Assembly: GCF_016545825.1 (NCBI RefSeq)
Contig: NC_052614.1
Coordinates: 5,846,559-5,910,558 of the forward strand
Direction: 5' to 3'
Origin: Eucalyptus grandis
Taxonomy: Eukaryota > Streptophyta > Magnoliopsida > Myrtales > Myrtaceae
DNA length: 64,000 bases
Part shown: positions 1 to 12,041 of the stretch, in pieces
How positions within the stretch are numbered: the stretch's first letter is position 1
How the letters are laid out: every line of letters starts with the position of its first letter
Notes under the pieces: generated by a model
Seen by the model: only the letters and a program-made list of their open reading frames with translations
What the model was told of the DNA's origin: nothing
Database searches by the model: none
Made by a program: the position numbers and the translations under genes

Positions 1-1126
1 GGGATTTTAAAGTTACTTACCTCAAATTCATTGTCTGAATCTGAATCTGTCTCGGAGTTTGAATCTGAATCTAATTGTGCCATCAGACATATATTGGCAT
101 AATCATCATCACTTTCTTCACACTCTGTATCACTCTAGGTTTCTACTTTAAGAGCCTTTCGATACTTTTCAGCTTTTCCTTTCTTCTTCCTTAGAAGAGG
201 ACAATTGGGTCTGATGTGTCCCTTTTTTCTTACATTCAAAGCAGACTACATCTTTGTTTGATTCATCATTCTCAACAGACTTAGTTTGTTGCTTTTGAAA
301 ACTTTGTTTCTTTGGATTGCATTTTCTTTCTTTTCTATTCAGCTTTCTGAATCTTCTTATCATGAGAGCAAGATCCTCATCATTCATATCGTCTTCAGAA
401 TCTGTAACATCATAATCATCATTGGATTTTAATGCAATGGATTTCTTACCTTTAGGATCTTTGTCTTCATTGATTCATTCCACTTCATAAGACTGAAGAG
501 TTCCAACCAACTCATCAACAGATAGTGGCGTGATTCTTTGTATCTCTCTTATTGAGGTCTTTATGTGATTCCAATCCTTAGAGAGTCCACGCAGAAGTTT
601 GTTACCTTCATGGGATCATAAATTGGTTGACCTTGATTTTCAAGACCATTCACGATTTCTGTAAAACGACTAAACATGTCAGTTGTAAATTCTCCTGATT
701 TCATTTTGAAGGCTTTGTATTGACCAAGGAGAATGTTGATTCTAGTCTCTTTCACTCGATCGGTTCCTTCATAGGTAATATGTAATCTATCCCAGACTTC
801 TTTCGTTGTAACACGAGATATTCTGTTATATTCAGTAGGTGACAAAGCACAATATAAAGAATAAATTACTTTTGCATCAAGAGCTTGTCTCTTGGTCATC
901 TCTTCCCGAGTCATTTCACTAGACTCAACAGTATCTTTTCCCCTCTCTGAGACAGGTGCAGCTTTAGGAATGATTCCTTTTCTACGACGTCCCATTCCCG
1001 GAGGATCCTTTGATCTTAGGAACGCCTTCATCTTGTTTTCCATATGTTGTAATCATTTCCATCAAAGTAAGGTGGCCTGGTATTGCTTTGCCCTTCTACC
1101 AGCCCTGGGGCTAACATACTAGCCAT
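1..1126 (-). pseudogene. Element D gag, frameshifted
   Basis: This is the retrotransposon Gag polyprotein (UBN2/copia gag type), which packages element RNA in cytoplasmic particles. The start at 1126 matches the ATG used by element B, just downstream of the primer-binding site. Visible conserved pieces include WDRLHITYEGTDRVKETRIN and, further on, the start of a CCHC zinc knuckle (CFECKKKG). The frame is lost near 610, after DPMKV, and again inside the knuckle, where an extra A in the A run shifts the frame so that the His and last Cys are lost. A TGG-type codon near 135 reads as a stop. Protease and pol lie beyond the left edge. It cannot encode a full Gag. Confidence 0.8.
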
Positions 1127-1174
1127 GGATCTTTAACTCTGAAGTAAAACACTTCAAACAAAGTGAGTACACAG

Positions 1175-1186
1175 GCTCTGATACCA
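1175..1186 (-). other. Primer-binding site of element D
   Basis: The minus strand reads TGGTATCAGAGC, complementary to the 3' end of plant initiator-Met tRNA. It lies two bases inside the LTR end, as expected for minus-strand DNA priming in copia elements. Confidence 0.85.
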
Positions 1187-1188
1187 AT

Positions 1189-2084
1189 TGAGATAGCTAG
1201 TATAAGCATAGATGGGGGGTGAATAGGTGTATAATAATTTCTCGTGATAAGTGAGCAATACGAAATAGACAATAGAAAGGAAGTTCTCATTTGATTAACA
1301 AAACGAATTATGATCAAAGTAAAGCAAAGAGTAGGGAAGAGAAAATTGAACACAAGGTTTATAGTGGTTCGGCTTATTTCAAGCCTACGTTCACTCTTCC
1401 GCACTGATAGCCCACCAGCTGGATTTTACTATGAACAAAAGAGTTGTTACAGCAAAGCTCTCCCTTGATTCCATAGTGTAGATATTCTACCACACTTCCT
1501 CAAGATTTCTCATGAATATAAACTCTCTTTTGCATACAAGATTTCGCTCAACAAATGAATTGACTAAGAACAAAAAGCTTCAGACTTTGGAATTCATCTT
1601 ATCGCGCACACACTCGAACAACTGGAACGTCTTCCTTATATACTCCTTTATGCCATCATACCCGTTGGCACTTACCAAAAGAATTCCTCCAAACTACCCA
1701 TTGGACAGAATCAATTAGGAAGATCATTCGAGCTATTAAAGGAACATGTCGATAGCCCATCAATCATGCTCGCCCATACAATCAGGATCTCAGTTTCCAT
1801 AAGTAGAACCTTCCAAGTATACTTCGCCAATCATCGGATCCTTAACCTCCGAATCAATCATGATCAAATAAAGGATTCCGTTATGTCATATCCAGCCAAG
1901 AGATCTTCTCCAGTCGATAAGGTCAAATCCTTAATGAAGCACCCAGTTCTGGATAGCTCTTCTTCAACGGATTAGAAACTGTCAATGAGAATAGACTTTG
2001 AATAGAAGAGTCTACAAATCTTCAGACTAGACTGATAGAAATGTTTTGTCAGCTTCAAAATACTTGAGGAGGATTTCTCCAACA
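1189..2084 (-). repeat. 5' LTR of element D (896 bp)
   Basis: On the minus strand it starts TGTTGGAGAAATC and ends TAGCTATCTCA. It closely matches the LTRs of element B (21978-22901, 30141-31060) and the solo LTR at 59331-60259. The primer-binding site follows at once, which marks it as the 5' LTR of D. The LTR holds the promoter and polyadenylation region of the element; I did not locate a TATA box with confidence. Confidence 0.85.
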
Positions 2085-2201
2085 GTAACAACCAAACAAA
2101 AGTAAAGTCAAACAAAAGTCAAATCTGCAAATCTGCACCAACATTCTCCTGTTTTTTGTTAGCATTAAAAAGGTAGAGATGAAATAGAGATATGAATAAA
2201 A

Positions 2202-4309
2202 TCAAGATTGCTTTGGAATGCGAACGAGCTGGAAATCTCCCATCGACTTGACAATCTCCTCCGGCTTTCTCAAGTCTTCCTTTAGTTGTTCTACTTCCTC
2301 ATCCTTGGTAATTGCTTGTATTTGAAGATTAAGGGCATGAATTTGATTATGCAAAGAAATTGAAGAGTCTTGATTGGCATTCCGCATATTCTAAACTTCG
2401 CATCCCAAGGCATAAATATGCCCTCACATCTCCAAAAGAACATCAAGCAACCTTAGAAAGTCTGCTAAGTTGTCAGTTTGAGTGCTTGCTTCTGCATGAT
2501 CAGTTTGTGGAGTATTGGCAGATGATGGCATTTTAGCATGAGCACCTAGATTTGGAGATGAAACCTCATGACCTTCTTCAGGAAATTGAGAGGCATATAC
2601 ATCTTCTTGATTGGCAGGAGAACGGCTAGCATCATAACTAGTAAAAATAAGTGAAGAAGTACCTCTTTTCTCAGAAGCTCCCCCTGTTTTAGTGCCTTCG
2701 AGTGGAGAGAAGTACTCTTCATGCTCTGTCTCGTCCACAATGACATGATGATCTTGTACTCCTCTTTCCTCTTCTTCTGCAGTTCTTTCTTCCTCTGCTG
2801 CTTTTCTCAATGCTTCCCTCTCCTCACGTCTCTGCGCTGTCTCTTCTTTGTCTTGATCCTCTCTCTCCTTTGTCTTTGGAACAAAATGCTGAAGGTTTCT
2901 TAAGGCAAGAGTGGAAATGGTAACATCATCCTCATCATCTTCATCCTCCAAGATGAGTGCTCTCTTTTTCCTGGATAGAGCTGTCAACGGCTCATTGCCT
3001 TTCCTTTTTGCTATCACAGAGTCTTTTCTAGTCTTGACAGGGGTTTTCTCCTTAAATTGTTGCAAAGCTTTGTTCAGCTCCTTCAGACGCATTTTGAAAA
3101 CCATATTTAGTCCCACCACCATCTGATCACACATTCGAACACACAAGATTTTGGGAGGCTGAATATGAAATGTATGAATAACTGAGTAACAAGAGCTGAA
3201 TAAGGAAGTTGGACCTTGTCCTTCACCATCGATCTATACATGTGAAGCATGATAGTGTGTGGCAGAGAGAACTTTTTGCCAGCATTGATAGCATACATCA
3301 ACTTCGCTTCTGAATTTGAGACGTCAGTCTTTGAGGTTGATTTAGGTCTAAGGAAATTGATCACAATCTTGTGAACCAAAACATTTGAGGCATTCATCCT
3401 CAAGTACGAAATTCGTCCTTCCGCCATTCCATCCCAAACAAGCTCTACAGTCGCACGACCAATAGACACACTAATTGATCGGAATAGCCCTCTCTCTACT
3501 CCAATCACATCAGCCAAAGTGTCCATATCAACTACATAGTCCTGGTCTCAAACACTGAAAGAAAATCTATTCACATCCAAGAAACTTAGATTATAATAGA
3601 AATACGTAGTAAGTTCTGGATGAGCCACTATTGTCTCAGAACAAAATCATTCAAGTTGAAGTAAGGTGAATTTCTCTCGCAACTTCACGTTCAGAGAATC
3701 AAGAAAATCAAAGTCCACACTTCTTGGGTTCATCACCCCTCGCTTCAGCAATTTAGAGTAAATTCACTTGTGTTCCTCAAAGCGAAACAAATATGTCCTT
3801 CTGCTTTGAATATTCGCCGCAACACCCATTCTAAGATTAAAATGAGTGTACATATTGTCATCATTATTTCCATCAGGTTGACTAAGTCCTCCAACACGTG
3901 GATCGCTTGGAATATTCGCAAAGGCTCTTTATGCCGACCCCGCAGGAGCAACTCCTAAACGTTCCATTGTTCTTAAAAAGTGGGTTTCATTTCGATACCC
4001 TTTCTCTTTCAAAAATTCATCAATAAAGTTCAAGGAAGTATCTCCCTCCTTCAAGGCAGAGTAGAGTTTAAAGGTAAATGCAGGCTTTTGAGTTCTTACA
4101 GGTTCTGCATCTTCAATAATTTCTTCCTTCGCTCAATGATGAACATCCTGAGGTCTAGCTTGAGGAGACTGACGCGGTTGAGAATGTTGTGGATTATGCT
4201 GCTGTCTTGGAGATTTTTGTTCCTCTGTAAGATCAAAGTGCATAGGACCCTCACTCATATTCTGTGGTTCCCTGCTTGCAAGCCTTGAAGATTTTCTTTG
4301 GAAAGACAT
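2202..4309 (-). pseudogene. Element C third ORF (Sirevirus envelope-like), broken
   Basis: This is the long ORF downstream of pol found in Sireviruses and often called envelope-like; its function is not established. It is homologous to the third ORFs of elements A and B. In order it has a short basic/Ser-rich start (MSFQRKSSRLASREP), a conserved globular block with PSDPRVGG, DVIGVERG and FLRPKSTSKTDVSNSEAKLM, a Lys-rich stretch followed by an acidic DEDDEDD run, a Glu/Arg-rich segment, and a C-terminal coiled-coil-like tail ending FQLVRIPKQS. I see no convincing signal peptide or membrane span. It is broken by several frameshifts and stops (for example near 4130, 3765, 3530 and 2400). Confidence 0.75.
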
Positions 4310-4706
4310 TCTCACAGTCTTTGAGATATTCCAAACTCGATTCGCGAGAAAGATGAAAACTTCGAGGGTTAAACTAGAGAGTAAAAGTAAGAAGATGATG
4401 CGCCGCTTCTAGGGTTTTGTGAGTAAAACAGAAGAAGACAAACAGTATATAAAGCAATCGAAACAGGGTATACGGATCGCCGTAGAAGGAAAAATAGAAA
4501 ATGCTTTTTCAAAAAAATAACTGCCATTTTGAAAACAGATAAAAAATAATAAAAATAAAAACTGTTTTTTCGAAAAGGATAACTTCCCAAGTTTTGTAAT
4601 TATAATTGCTATAATTACAAAACTTGGGAAAATAACATTAATCAATTACAGATTAATAGACATTCGTACCTTTTTGAGATTTAATCCAAGAGATAAAATT
4701 CTAAAA
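4310..4706 (-). other. Element C spacer between pol and third ORF
   Basis: This AT-rich noncoding stretch matches the spacers at 20015-20453 (A) and 27250-27662 (B). It contains runs of T and A (4500-4580) and short inverted motifs such as CCCAAGTTTTGTAATTATA and its complement (4586-4626), which could form a hairpin. No ORF here has homology that I recognise. Confidence 0.6.
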
Positions 4707-5648
4707 CTAAAATAACTTATAGTTGTGAATCTTGATCTTCTGAGTCTGAGCTTCTTCAGACTTTAAGATATTAAGTCTGGAATGAATAGACTCAAATTGA
4801 CTTTTCTCGAGGTTTTGTAAATATGTCCGCCGGTGATTCTTCGATTCAATAAATTGAATCAATACTTCTCTATTTTGAACATGATCTCTAATAAAATGAT
4901 GTCGAATCTCTATATGCTTTGCTCTTAAATGAAGAATTGGATTCTTGGTGAGATTAATCGCGATGGTGTTGTCACATTTGATCTCAGTGCATGCATATTC
5001 TATTCCAAAGACTCTATTAATAATGTAACATACTGTAGAAACTGCTTCAACCTAAAAATGAGAAGAAATGTTACTTTCAATTAAAAGTGTTCTAACCATT
5101 TCTTGCAATGATCTATTCTTTCTTTCCACAACTCCATTCTATTCTAGAGTGTAAGGAGAGGAAAACACATGCTGTAAACCAAATTCATCACAAAATTTAG
5201 CAAAGTCTTGATTTTCAAACTCACCTCCATGGTCTGTTTGTATGCTTGAAATAACATACCCTTTCTCATTTTGAACTTTCTTAGCAAATTTTATAAAATA
5301 AGAAAATGTTTCAGACTTACTAGAATATATACCCAAGTGAATCGTGAATGATTATCTATTATTACTAGGCAATATTTTCTTACCACCAATGCTCTGGGTT
5401 CTGGTTGGTCCAAAGAGATCCATATGCAAGAGCTGTAGCACACGATTAGTGGAAACTTGATTTATTGGTTTGAAAGAATTTATAACCTGTTTCCTCAACA
5501 CACATGATGTGCATAATTCAGATTTTTGGTTTGTTAGGTTGGGTAGTCCACAAACAAGCTTCTTTGTTGAGATCTTGGCTATTTGCTTTATGTTGATATG
5601 GCTAAGTTTTCGATGCGAGAGATTAGCTTCTTCTTGAATTGAAATCAA
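4707..5648 (-). pseudogene. Element C integrase fused to RNase H end
   Basis: The minus strand first encodes the integrase zinc region (NLSHRKLSHINIKQIAKI, then ELCTSCVLRKQV) and part of the catalytic core, including TDHGGEFENQDF. Integrase coding stops near 5030 and the sequence continues directly with the RNase H C-terminus (CDNTIAINLTKNPI, IEIRHHFIRDHVQ). Compared with element A, about 1.8 kb covering late integrase, the whole reverse transcriptase and most of RNase H is missing. The junction shows only a base or two of possible microhomology. The usual stop after RNase H is also changed, so the frame runs on to 4707. The element cannot reverse-transcribe itself. Confidence 0.8.
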
Positions 5649-5651
5649 ACA

Positions 5652-7728
5652 CTAAGATTTTTCTGCTTTGATGTCCAATAGATAGATGTTCCCATGCCTT
5701 CGTCCCTTAAAAGTCTGAGAGAAGTCTTTACTAGTTCCTGAACATATTCCTTCTTGAAAGTTGATTTTGAAACCTATATTGCACAGCTGGCTGATGCTCA
5801 GCAAGTTGTAATTAAGTCCTTTCACTAAGGAAACGTTGTTGATTGTGAGACTTCCAATCTTTACTATTCCGTAACCAACAATTCTTCCTTTGTTATTTCC
5901 ACCAAAAGAAACTTTTCCACCATTAACTTGCATAAGCTTTATGAAACAACTTGAGTGTCCTATCATATGTCTTAAGCATCCACTATCCAAGTACCATTTG
6001 ACATTTTTCTTGATAGTGACTTGCATTTAAAAAATAAATTCAAGCTTTCTTAGGTCCAATGGAGTTAGTGCAATATACGGTATTTGCACAAACCTTCTTA
6101 ATAGGTTTCCAAACCATAGGACATTCTTTCTCAAAATGTTCTGAGCTATTGCACTTAGAACATTTAAGAGCATTACGACCAACGGATTTTACAAAAACTT
6201 TTTGAAAATGATTTCTATAAAAATCTTTTGTAGGTCTTTGTTTGATCATTTCCTTTACTTTTGGAAAATCAATTAGAGGGATGGTTTCAGTAGTGATTCC
6301 CAAACCTGATTTATTAAAATAAGGTCTTTGAACTAAGAGAATATTTTTCAATTTCTCATATCCTATAGAAAATCTTTTGAAATGCTTGAAATATCGTTTT
6401 TCAAAAGTGTATTTTCTTTTGAAAGAGAGTCTGCATTTTATTTCAGAGTAATAAAACTTTTATCTAAGTTTTCAAATTTTTCTTTCCAAACAGTCTCTTG
6501 TTGCTTCAGTGCAAAATTTTCCCTTTTTAGTTCAAAAATCCTTTTGAGAGAGGTTTTAAGACTAAGACATAGTCCATCAATATATTTAGAGACTTTAGTA
6601 GGAATTTTTAAATTACTTACCTCGATTTCACTGTCTGAATCTGAGTCTGTCTCAAAGTCTGAATCTGATTCTGATTGTGCCATTAGACAAATATTAGCAT
6701 AATCATCATTACTCTCTTTGCATTTGGTATCACTCCAAGTTTCTGCTTTGAGAGCATTTATGTACTTCTCAATTTTTCCTTTCTTTTTCTTCAGCAAGGG
6801 ACAGTTGGATCTGCTGTGTCCATTTTTCTTACATTCAAAACAAATCACATCTTTATTGGATTCATCATCCTTAGCTGATTTATTTTGAACCTTTTGAGAG
6901 CTTTGTTTCTTCCAATTAAATCTTCTTCCCTTTTTGTTCAGTTTTCTGAACCTTCTTATCATGAGAGCAAGCTCTTCATCATCCATATCGTCTTCAGAAT
7001 CTGTAACATCAGAATTATCATTAGATTTTAAAGCAATGGATTTGTTACCTTTAGGATCTTCATCTTCATTGATTTGCTCCACTTCATAAGACTGAAGAGT
7101 GACAACCAATTCATCAACGGAGTGTGGCATGATCATTTATGTCTCCCTTATTGAGTTTTTATGTGATTCCAATCTTTTGAAAATCCACGCAGCAGTTTGT
7201 TGACTTTCATGGGTCCAGAGATTGTTAACCTCAATACTCAAGACCATTCATGATTTCTATAAAACGATTAAACATGTCAGTGATAGTTTCTCCTAGTTTC
7301 ATCTTGAAGGCTTCATATTGACCAAGTAGAATATTGATTCTGGTTTCTTTCACTCGATCAGTTCCTTCATAGGTGATGTGCAGCCTATCCCAAACTTATT
7401 TAGCTGTTTCACAAGAATATATTCTATTATATTCAGTAGGAGATAATGCACAATATAAGGAATAAATTGATTTTGCATCAAGAGCTTGTCTCTTGGATAT
7501 CTCTTCTTGTGTCATCACGCTAGCCTCAACAGCTTCTTTTCCCTTTTCTAAGACTATTGTAGCTTTAGAAATGATTCCTTTGTCTACCACATCCCATTCC
7601 AAAGGATCTTTTTATCTTAGAAATGCCTTCATCTTGTTTTTCCATATGTTGTATTCATTTCCATCAAAATAAAGCGGTCTGGTCTTGCTTTGCCCTTCTA
7701 CCAAATCTGGAGCCAACATACTAGCCAT
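5652..7728 (-). pseudogene. Element C gag-protease, degraded
   Basis: Gag starts at the ATG at 7728, in the same position as in element B. It carries two CCHC zinc knuckles, CFECKKNGHSRSNC (about 6840) and CSKCNSSEHFEKEC (about 6150), both with intact C/C/H/C residues, which would bind element RNA. An acidic Ser/Asp-rich stretch (about 6630-6680) lies between them. The aspartic protease follows with WYLDSGCLRHM (about 6000), so the DSG active site is preserved. Early gag is broken by several stops and shifts between 7140 and 7640, and the gag-protease junction near 6030 has a stop. It is not translatable as one Gag-Pol. Confidence 0.8.
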
Positions 7729-7777
7729 GGATCGTTAACTCTGAAGTAAAAACACTTCAATTCAAATGAGAATACAG

Positions 7778-7789
7778 GCTCTGATACCA
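7778..7789 (-). other. Primer-binding site of element C
   Basis: TGGTATCAGAGC on the minus strand is an exact match to the initiator-Met tRNA type, two bases from the LTR end. Confidence 0.85.
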
Positions 7790-7791
7790 AT

Positions 7792-8746
7792 TAAAAGTGC
7801 TAGTATGAGCACCTATAAGGGGATGAATAGGTGCAAAGGCAAATTTTGCAAAATATAGTATAAATTTTTTCCTTTTAATCAGAGTCTGGTTGACAATAGA
7901 CTTTGCATAAAGAATCAAACTTTAACAATTAAATAGAGTAACGAACAAAGTAAAAGAGTTCAGGGAAGAGAATAAGAACACAAGGTTTATAGTGGTTCAG
8001 CTTAATCCAAGCCTACGTCCACTCTCCCGCATTGATAGCCCATCGGCTAGATTTCACTATAAATCAAAAGAGTCGTTACAGTATCACGTCCTTGATTCCA
8101 CGGTGTAGAGACTCTGCTACACTTCCTCAAGGTCTCACAAGAATCTAAACTCTCTTTTGAGTACAAATTTACGCTCAACAATTGTATCAACAAAAAACAA
8201 GGAGTTTCAGACTTTGGAATTTATCTATCACGCACTCTCTCGAATAACTAGAGCGTCTTCCTTATATACTCCTTCATGCCTACATAAGCGTTGATACCTT
8301 CCAAATGAGTTCTTCCAATCTACCCGTTAGACATAATCAATTAAAGAGATCTCAAGTTATTTAAGGAATGTGATGATAGCCCATCAATCTTGCTCACCCA
8401 TACAATCGGGATCTATGTTTCCATAAGTAAAACCTTCCAAGTATACTTCGCCAATCAACGGATCCAAATTATTCGAATTGACTTCAAAACGAATAAAAGA
8501 TCTTGAGATGTTATTTCCAGCAGTGAAATTTTCTTTGGCCACTCGAATCAAATCCTTAAAGAAATACTTGATTATGGATAAGTCTTCTTTGACGGTCTAG
8601 AAACTATCAATGATGGCAGACTTTGAATCTTGAGTCTAGAGGTCTGGTGGTCTTTAGATTTTGACAAAAGAGTCTGCAAGTTTTCAGACTAGACTGATAG
8701 AAATATTTTGTCAGCTTCAAAACAAATAAGGAAGTTTTCTCCAATA
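7792..8746 (-). repeat. 5' LTR of element C (955 bp)
   Basis: It resembles the LTRs of element A (for example CCGTCAAAGAAG near 8590, the end region GCTAGTATGAGCACC, and the 12040 and 32014 copies) more than those of B and D. The terminal dinucleotides are decayed: the minus strand starts TATTGGAGAAAAC instead of TGTTGGAG. GATCT follows at 8747, then gag of Tork1 resumes. Confidence 0.85.
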
Positions 8747-8751
8747 GATCT

Positions 8752-9690
8752 AATAGCAAAAGCCGGATGGAAAATTCTTGATTGAAAGGCATTAGGTTCG
8801 ATTCATCTAGGGTTGACAAAAAAGATAAGGTACCACATTGTGAAAGCAAAAACTACAAAAGAAGCCATGGATATTCTAACAAATATTTATGAGAAGCTAT
8901 CCACATCAAATCGGGTATTTTTGTTGAAGAAACTGGTTAATATGAAGTTATCTGATAGAGGTTCTATGGCAAAGCATATTAATAGTTTATTGTAGGTCAC
9001 AGGTCAATTGCATTCCGCAAGCATAAATTTAGATATGAAGCTTCAAGCTTTATTTATTTTTTTGTTCTCTTCTAGAAAACTACAATACCGCAGTGCAGTG
9101 AATTTTGAGCACCGTGAAGGATCATTTAACTCTTGATGATGCTGTGAGTAGTATCATGGATGAAGAGATGCTAAGGAAAGTTTCAAGTGGAGATAATTTT
9201 TTTGCATCTACATCTTCAACGACACTTGCAGTGGAGAACTGTGGAAGAAATAAAAGTAAAGGAAAATTCAGCGGACATGGCAAATCACAATCAAGGGGTA
9301 AGAGACAAGTTACAAAAGATGAGTGTTGGTTTTGTCACAAAACCGGACACCGGTGGTTTCATTGTGAAGCCTATAAAAAGAAGCAACAAGATGAGAATCA
9401 AGAAGCTAATATGGTTAGCGATGAATCTTTGTTAGATAACTTGTGTTTGTCTGCAGGGTTTGACTTGACAATAGATAAATGTTTTATTGATGATGGTGCT
9501 TCTTTTTATTGTACCTCGCAAAGAGACATATTTTATGATTATGCTGATGGAGATTTCAGACAAGTGGTTGTGGGAAACGGCCACATGTGTCCCATTGATT
9601 GGAAAGGAACTATGACTGTGAACATCTCAGATAGAGGATGTCTAGTTTTGCGTGAAACTAAACATATTCCGGAATTATAAAAAAAAAAAT
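8752..9690 (+). pseudogene. Tork1 gag (C-terminal) and protease
   Basis: Gag coding resumes to the right of element C and matches 62690-63660 of the second Tork element. It includes AMDILTNIYEKLSTSN and a single CCHC knuckle CWFCHKTGHRWFHC with all four ligands present. The protease follows with CFIDDGASFYCTS, where the usual D-S-G/D-T-G active site reads D-D-G, a probably inactivating change. There are stops near 8996 and 9090, and the frame changes between the two open segments. An A run near 9680 disrupts the passage into integrase. Confidence 0.8.
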
Positions 9691-10660
9691 CTAATTTCAA
9701 TTAGTAAACTTAACCAAGAAGGTTTGGTAACAACTTTTGGATGTGGAGAATGGAAGATAACCTCAGGGGCAAGAGTAGTAGCAAAGGGAAAGAATACATG
9801 TACACTTTACCTTCTCCAATGAGACAATATTAGTGATATGGTTACAACTACAATTGCTACAGGTAATTTGTCTACTCTTTGGCATTATCGTATCGACATC
9901 TTGATGAAAAATGTGTAAAGTAGTTACACTTAAGGAAATTACTTCTAGGTTTGCAAAAAGTTGAGTTGGATTTTTGTGAGAGTTGTATTTATGGAAAATA
10001 GAAAGTTGTTAGTTTTCAATTGAATGGACGACAAAATAAAGGCCAGAAGCTAGAGTTGGTTCATATTGATATATAAGGACCTGCTTAGGAACTCTCTTAT
10101 GGTGGTAAGAGATATTTTATCACCTTCATTGATGTTGTGACAAGGAAGACTTGGGTCTATACTCTTAGAGAAAAATCGAAAGTGTTCAAGATGTTCAGAA
10201 TGTGGAAGACCATTATAGAAAAAGAAACAGGTTATTAGATTAAAGCTCTGAAGTCTGATAATAGTGGTAAATACACGAGTAACAAATTTGTAGAATATTT
10301 GAGTCAAGAAGACATATATATAACCTATTCCTAGATCTCTTCAAGAGAACGATTTAGCTTAAAGGATTAACAGGACTATTCTAGAATGTGCGAGATGCAT
10401 GAGGCTACACGCGAGTCTCCTGCTACACTTATGGGCTACCATAATTGATGCAGTATCAATAGAAGTCCATCTACTGCATTGGATGGAGAAGTACCACAAG
10501 AATGTCGGTCAGGTAAAAAGATTAATTATTCACATTTAAAGGTGTTTGGTTGTATTGCATATGCTTTAATTGATAAAGAGGATAGGAAAAAGCTTGATGC
10601 TAAGTCCCAAAAGTGTGTCTTTATTGGATACGGTGGCGACGAGTATGGTTATAGGCTTTA
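9691..10660 (+). pseudogene. Tork1 integrase, heavily degraded
   Basis: The GAG-pre-integrase and integrase core are recognisable by comparison with 63660-64000 (STLWHYR near 9880, the zinc-region cysteines near 9980) and by the C-terminal copia motif HLKVFGCIAYALID (about 10530) followed by KCVFIGYGGDEYGYRL. Most of the 9900-10450 stretch has stops and frameshifts in every frame, so catalytic residues cannot be assigned reliably. There is no intact integrase. Confidence 0.75.
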
Positions 10661-12041
10661 GGATTATGAGAATAACAAAATCATCTGCAATTGGAATGTG
10701 GTATTCCATTAAGAAAAGATGTACAAGGATTGTCAGACAGAGCATGAGAAGGTAGTACAACCAGAATATGTTGAATTAGACACAATGCCCATGAAGATGT
10801 TTCCAGTAGATCAAAGTGCACTTGAAAGAGAGGTTCAAGATGAGCCTATTATCAATGAAGAGGTAGTTCAAGAGGAATGTAGTGATTCGGAGCAAACTAA
10901 CAACCCTGAAGTACTTGTATTGAAGAGGTCTACGTGTGTGAGAAAGCCAAAAGTAATTTTTGATCCATTAGCTAATACTGTTTTGAGCCATGTCTTATAT
11001 ACAGATTCAGGGGAACTGGAGACTTACAATGAGGGAAAGGTAAACACGTCTCACTTGCAGTTCGAGTGTGCTATGAAAGACGAGATGAGCTCATTACTTT
11101 AGAAAAAAAACTTGGAAGTTGACTAAGTTACCCACAAGTAAAAAAGCTTTATTAAACAAATAGGTGTACATGATTAAGAATTAAGCAGATTGTAGTATTA
11201 GATACAATGCGAGACTTGTAGTCAATGGATTTTCTAAAAAAGAAGGGATTGACTACTCCGAGATATTTTCACCTGTAATGAAAATGACCTTAACTAGAGT
11301 TTTGCTGAGTATAATTGCAGTGGAGGATCTTCATCTTGAGCAGTTAGACGTAAAAATAGCATTTTTACACAGTGACTTAAATGAAGAACTATACATGGCA
11401 CAACCTAAGGGTTTTAAAGTCAAAGGTAAGGAGCACATGGTATTTCGCTTAAAGAAAAGCTTGTATGGCTTGAAACAAGCTCCGCGGTAATGATACCTAA
11501 AATTTCATGGTTTCATGAAAGAAAAAAGATTTGCACACTATGAGTCTGATCACTATGTTTATTTTCACAAGTATGATGATTGTGACATTGTGTATCTCTC
11601 TTTATATGTGGATGACATACTAGTGGCTAATTACAATATGAAGAGAATCGTAGAAATGAAGAAGATGTTATTATCACAGTTTGCTATAAAAGACTTGAGA
11701 GAGGCCAAGAATATTTTAGGCATGAAAATCATCCGGGATAGGAAAAATAAGAAATTATGGCTGTCGCAAGAAGACTATGTGAACAATGTGTTAAAGAGAT
11801 TTAACATGGACAAGACAAAACCAGTTGCAACTCCTCTAGCGGGTCACTTCAAACTTTCCAAGGATATATGTCCGAGCACTCAAGCTTTGAAAGATGAGAT
11901 GGCGATAGTTCCATATGCATCAACAATGGGGAGTTTGATATATACCATGTTGAGCAAGAGACTAGACATTACACAAGCAGTGAGAGTTGTGAGTCGATAT
12001 ATGCAAAACCCATACAGAGAGCATTGAAATGAAGTGAAATG
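10661..12041 (+). pseudogene. Tork1 reverse transcriptase, split and with stops
   Basis: It holds a variable acidic linker (10719-11102), then the RNA-dependent DNA polymerase: LEQLDVKIAFLHSDLNEELY (about 11340), SLYGLKQAPR followed by a stop (11488) and the catalytic YVDDILV (about 11605). It continues through LGMKIIRDR and GSLIYTMLSKRLDITQAV. It is cut at 12041 by element A; the next residues of the conserved block resume at 32952. Stops near 11103, 11164, 11184 and 11490 and Trp codons read as TGA (12024, 12039) show decay. Confidence 0.85.

Larger units (their letters stand above)
1..2084 (-). mobile_element. Sirevirus-type Ty1/copia element D (5' part only)
   Basis: This is the 5' part of a copia LTR retrotransposon read leftwards: LTR, primer-binding site, then gag, running off the left edge. 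Its LTR resembles that of element B more than that of element C. It abuts the 3' untranslated part of element C just before C's polypurine tract and 3' LTR would be expected. I therefore infer that D inserted into C, with GTAAC (2085-2089) as the predicted target duplication. The other end is outside the window, so this is untested. Confidence 0.8.
2085..8746 (-). mobile_element. Sirevirus-type Ty1/copia element C, internally deleted
   Basis: In minus-strand order: 5' LTR, primer-binding site, gag with two zinc knuckles, protease, N-terminal integrase, end of RNase H, third ORF, partial 3' untranslated region. The whole reverse transcriptase is gone: integrase is joined directly to late RNase H near 5020. 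The 3' end (polypurine tract and 3' LTR) is displaced by element D and is not in the window. C sits inside gag of Tork1. GATCT (8747-8751) is the predicted target duplication next to its LTR; its partner should lie to the left of the window. Confidence 0.85.

Noticed and set aside
4586..4626. Possible hairpin in the spacer of element C as a regulatory site
   Set aside because: The inverted words are AT-rich and are not kept in the spacers of A and B, so there is no support for a conserved function.
1189..8746. Tandem elements C and D sharing one LTR through unequal recombination
   Set aside because: The LTR at 1189-2084 is B-type while C's 5' LTR is A-type, and C lacks its polypurine tract. 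Insertion of D into C explains this more simply.
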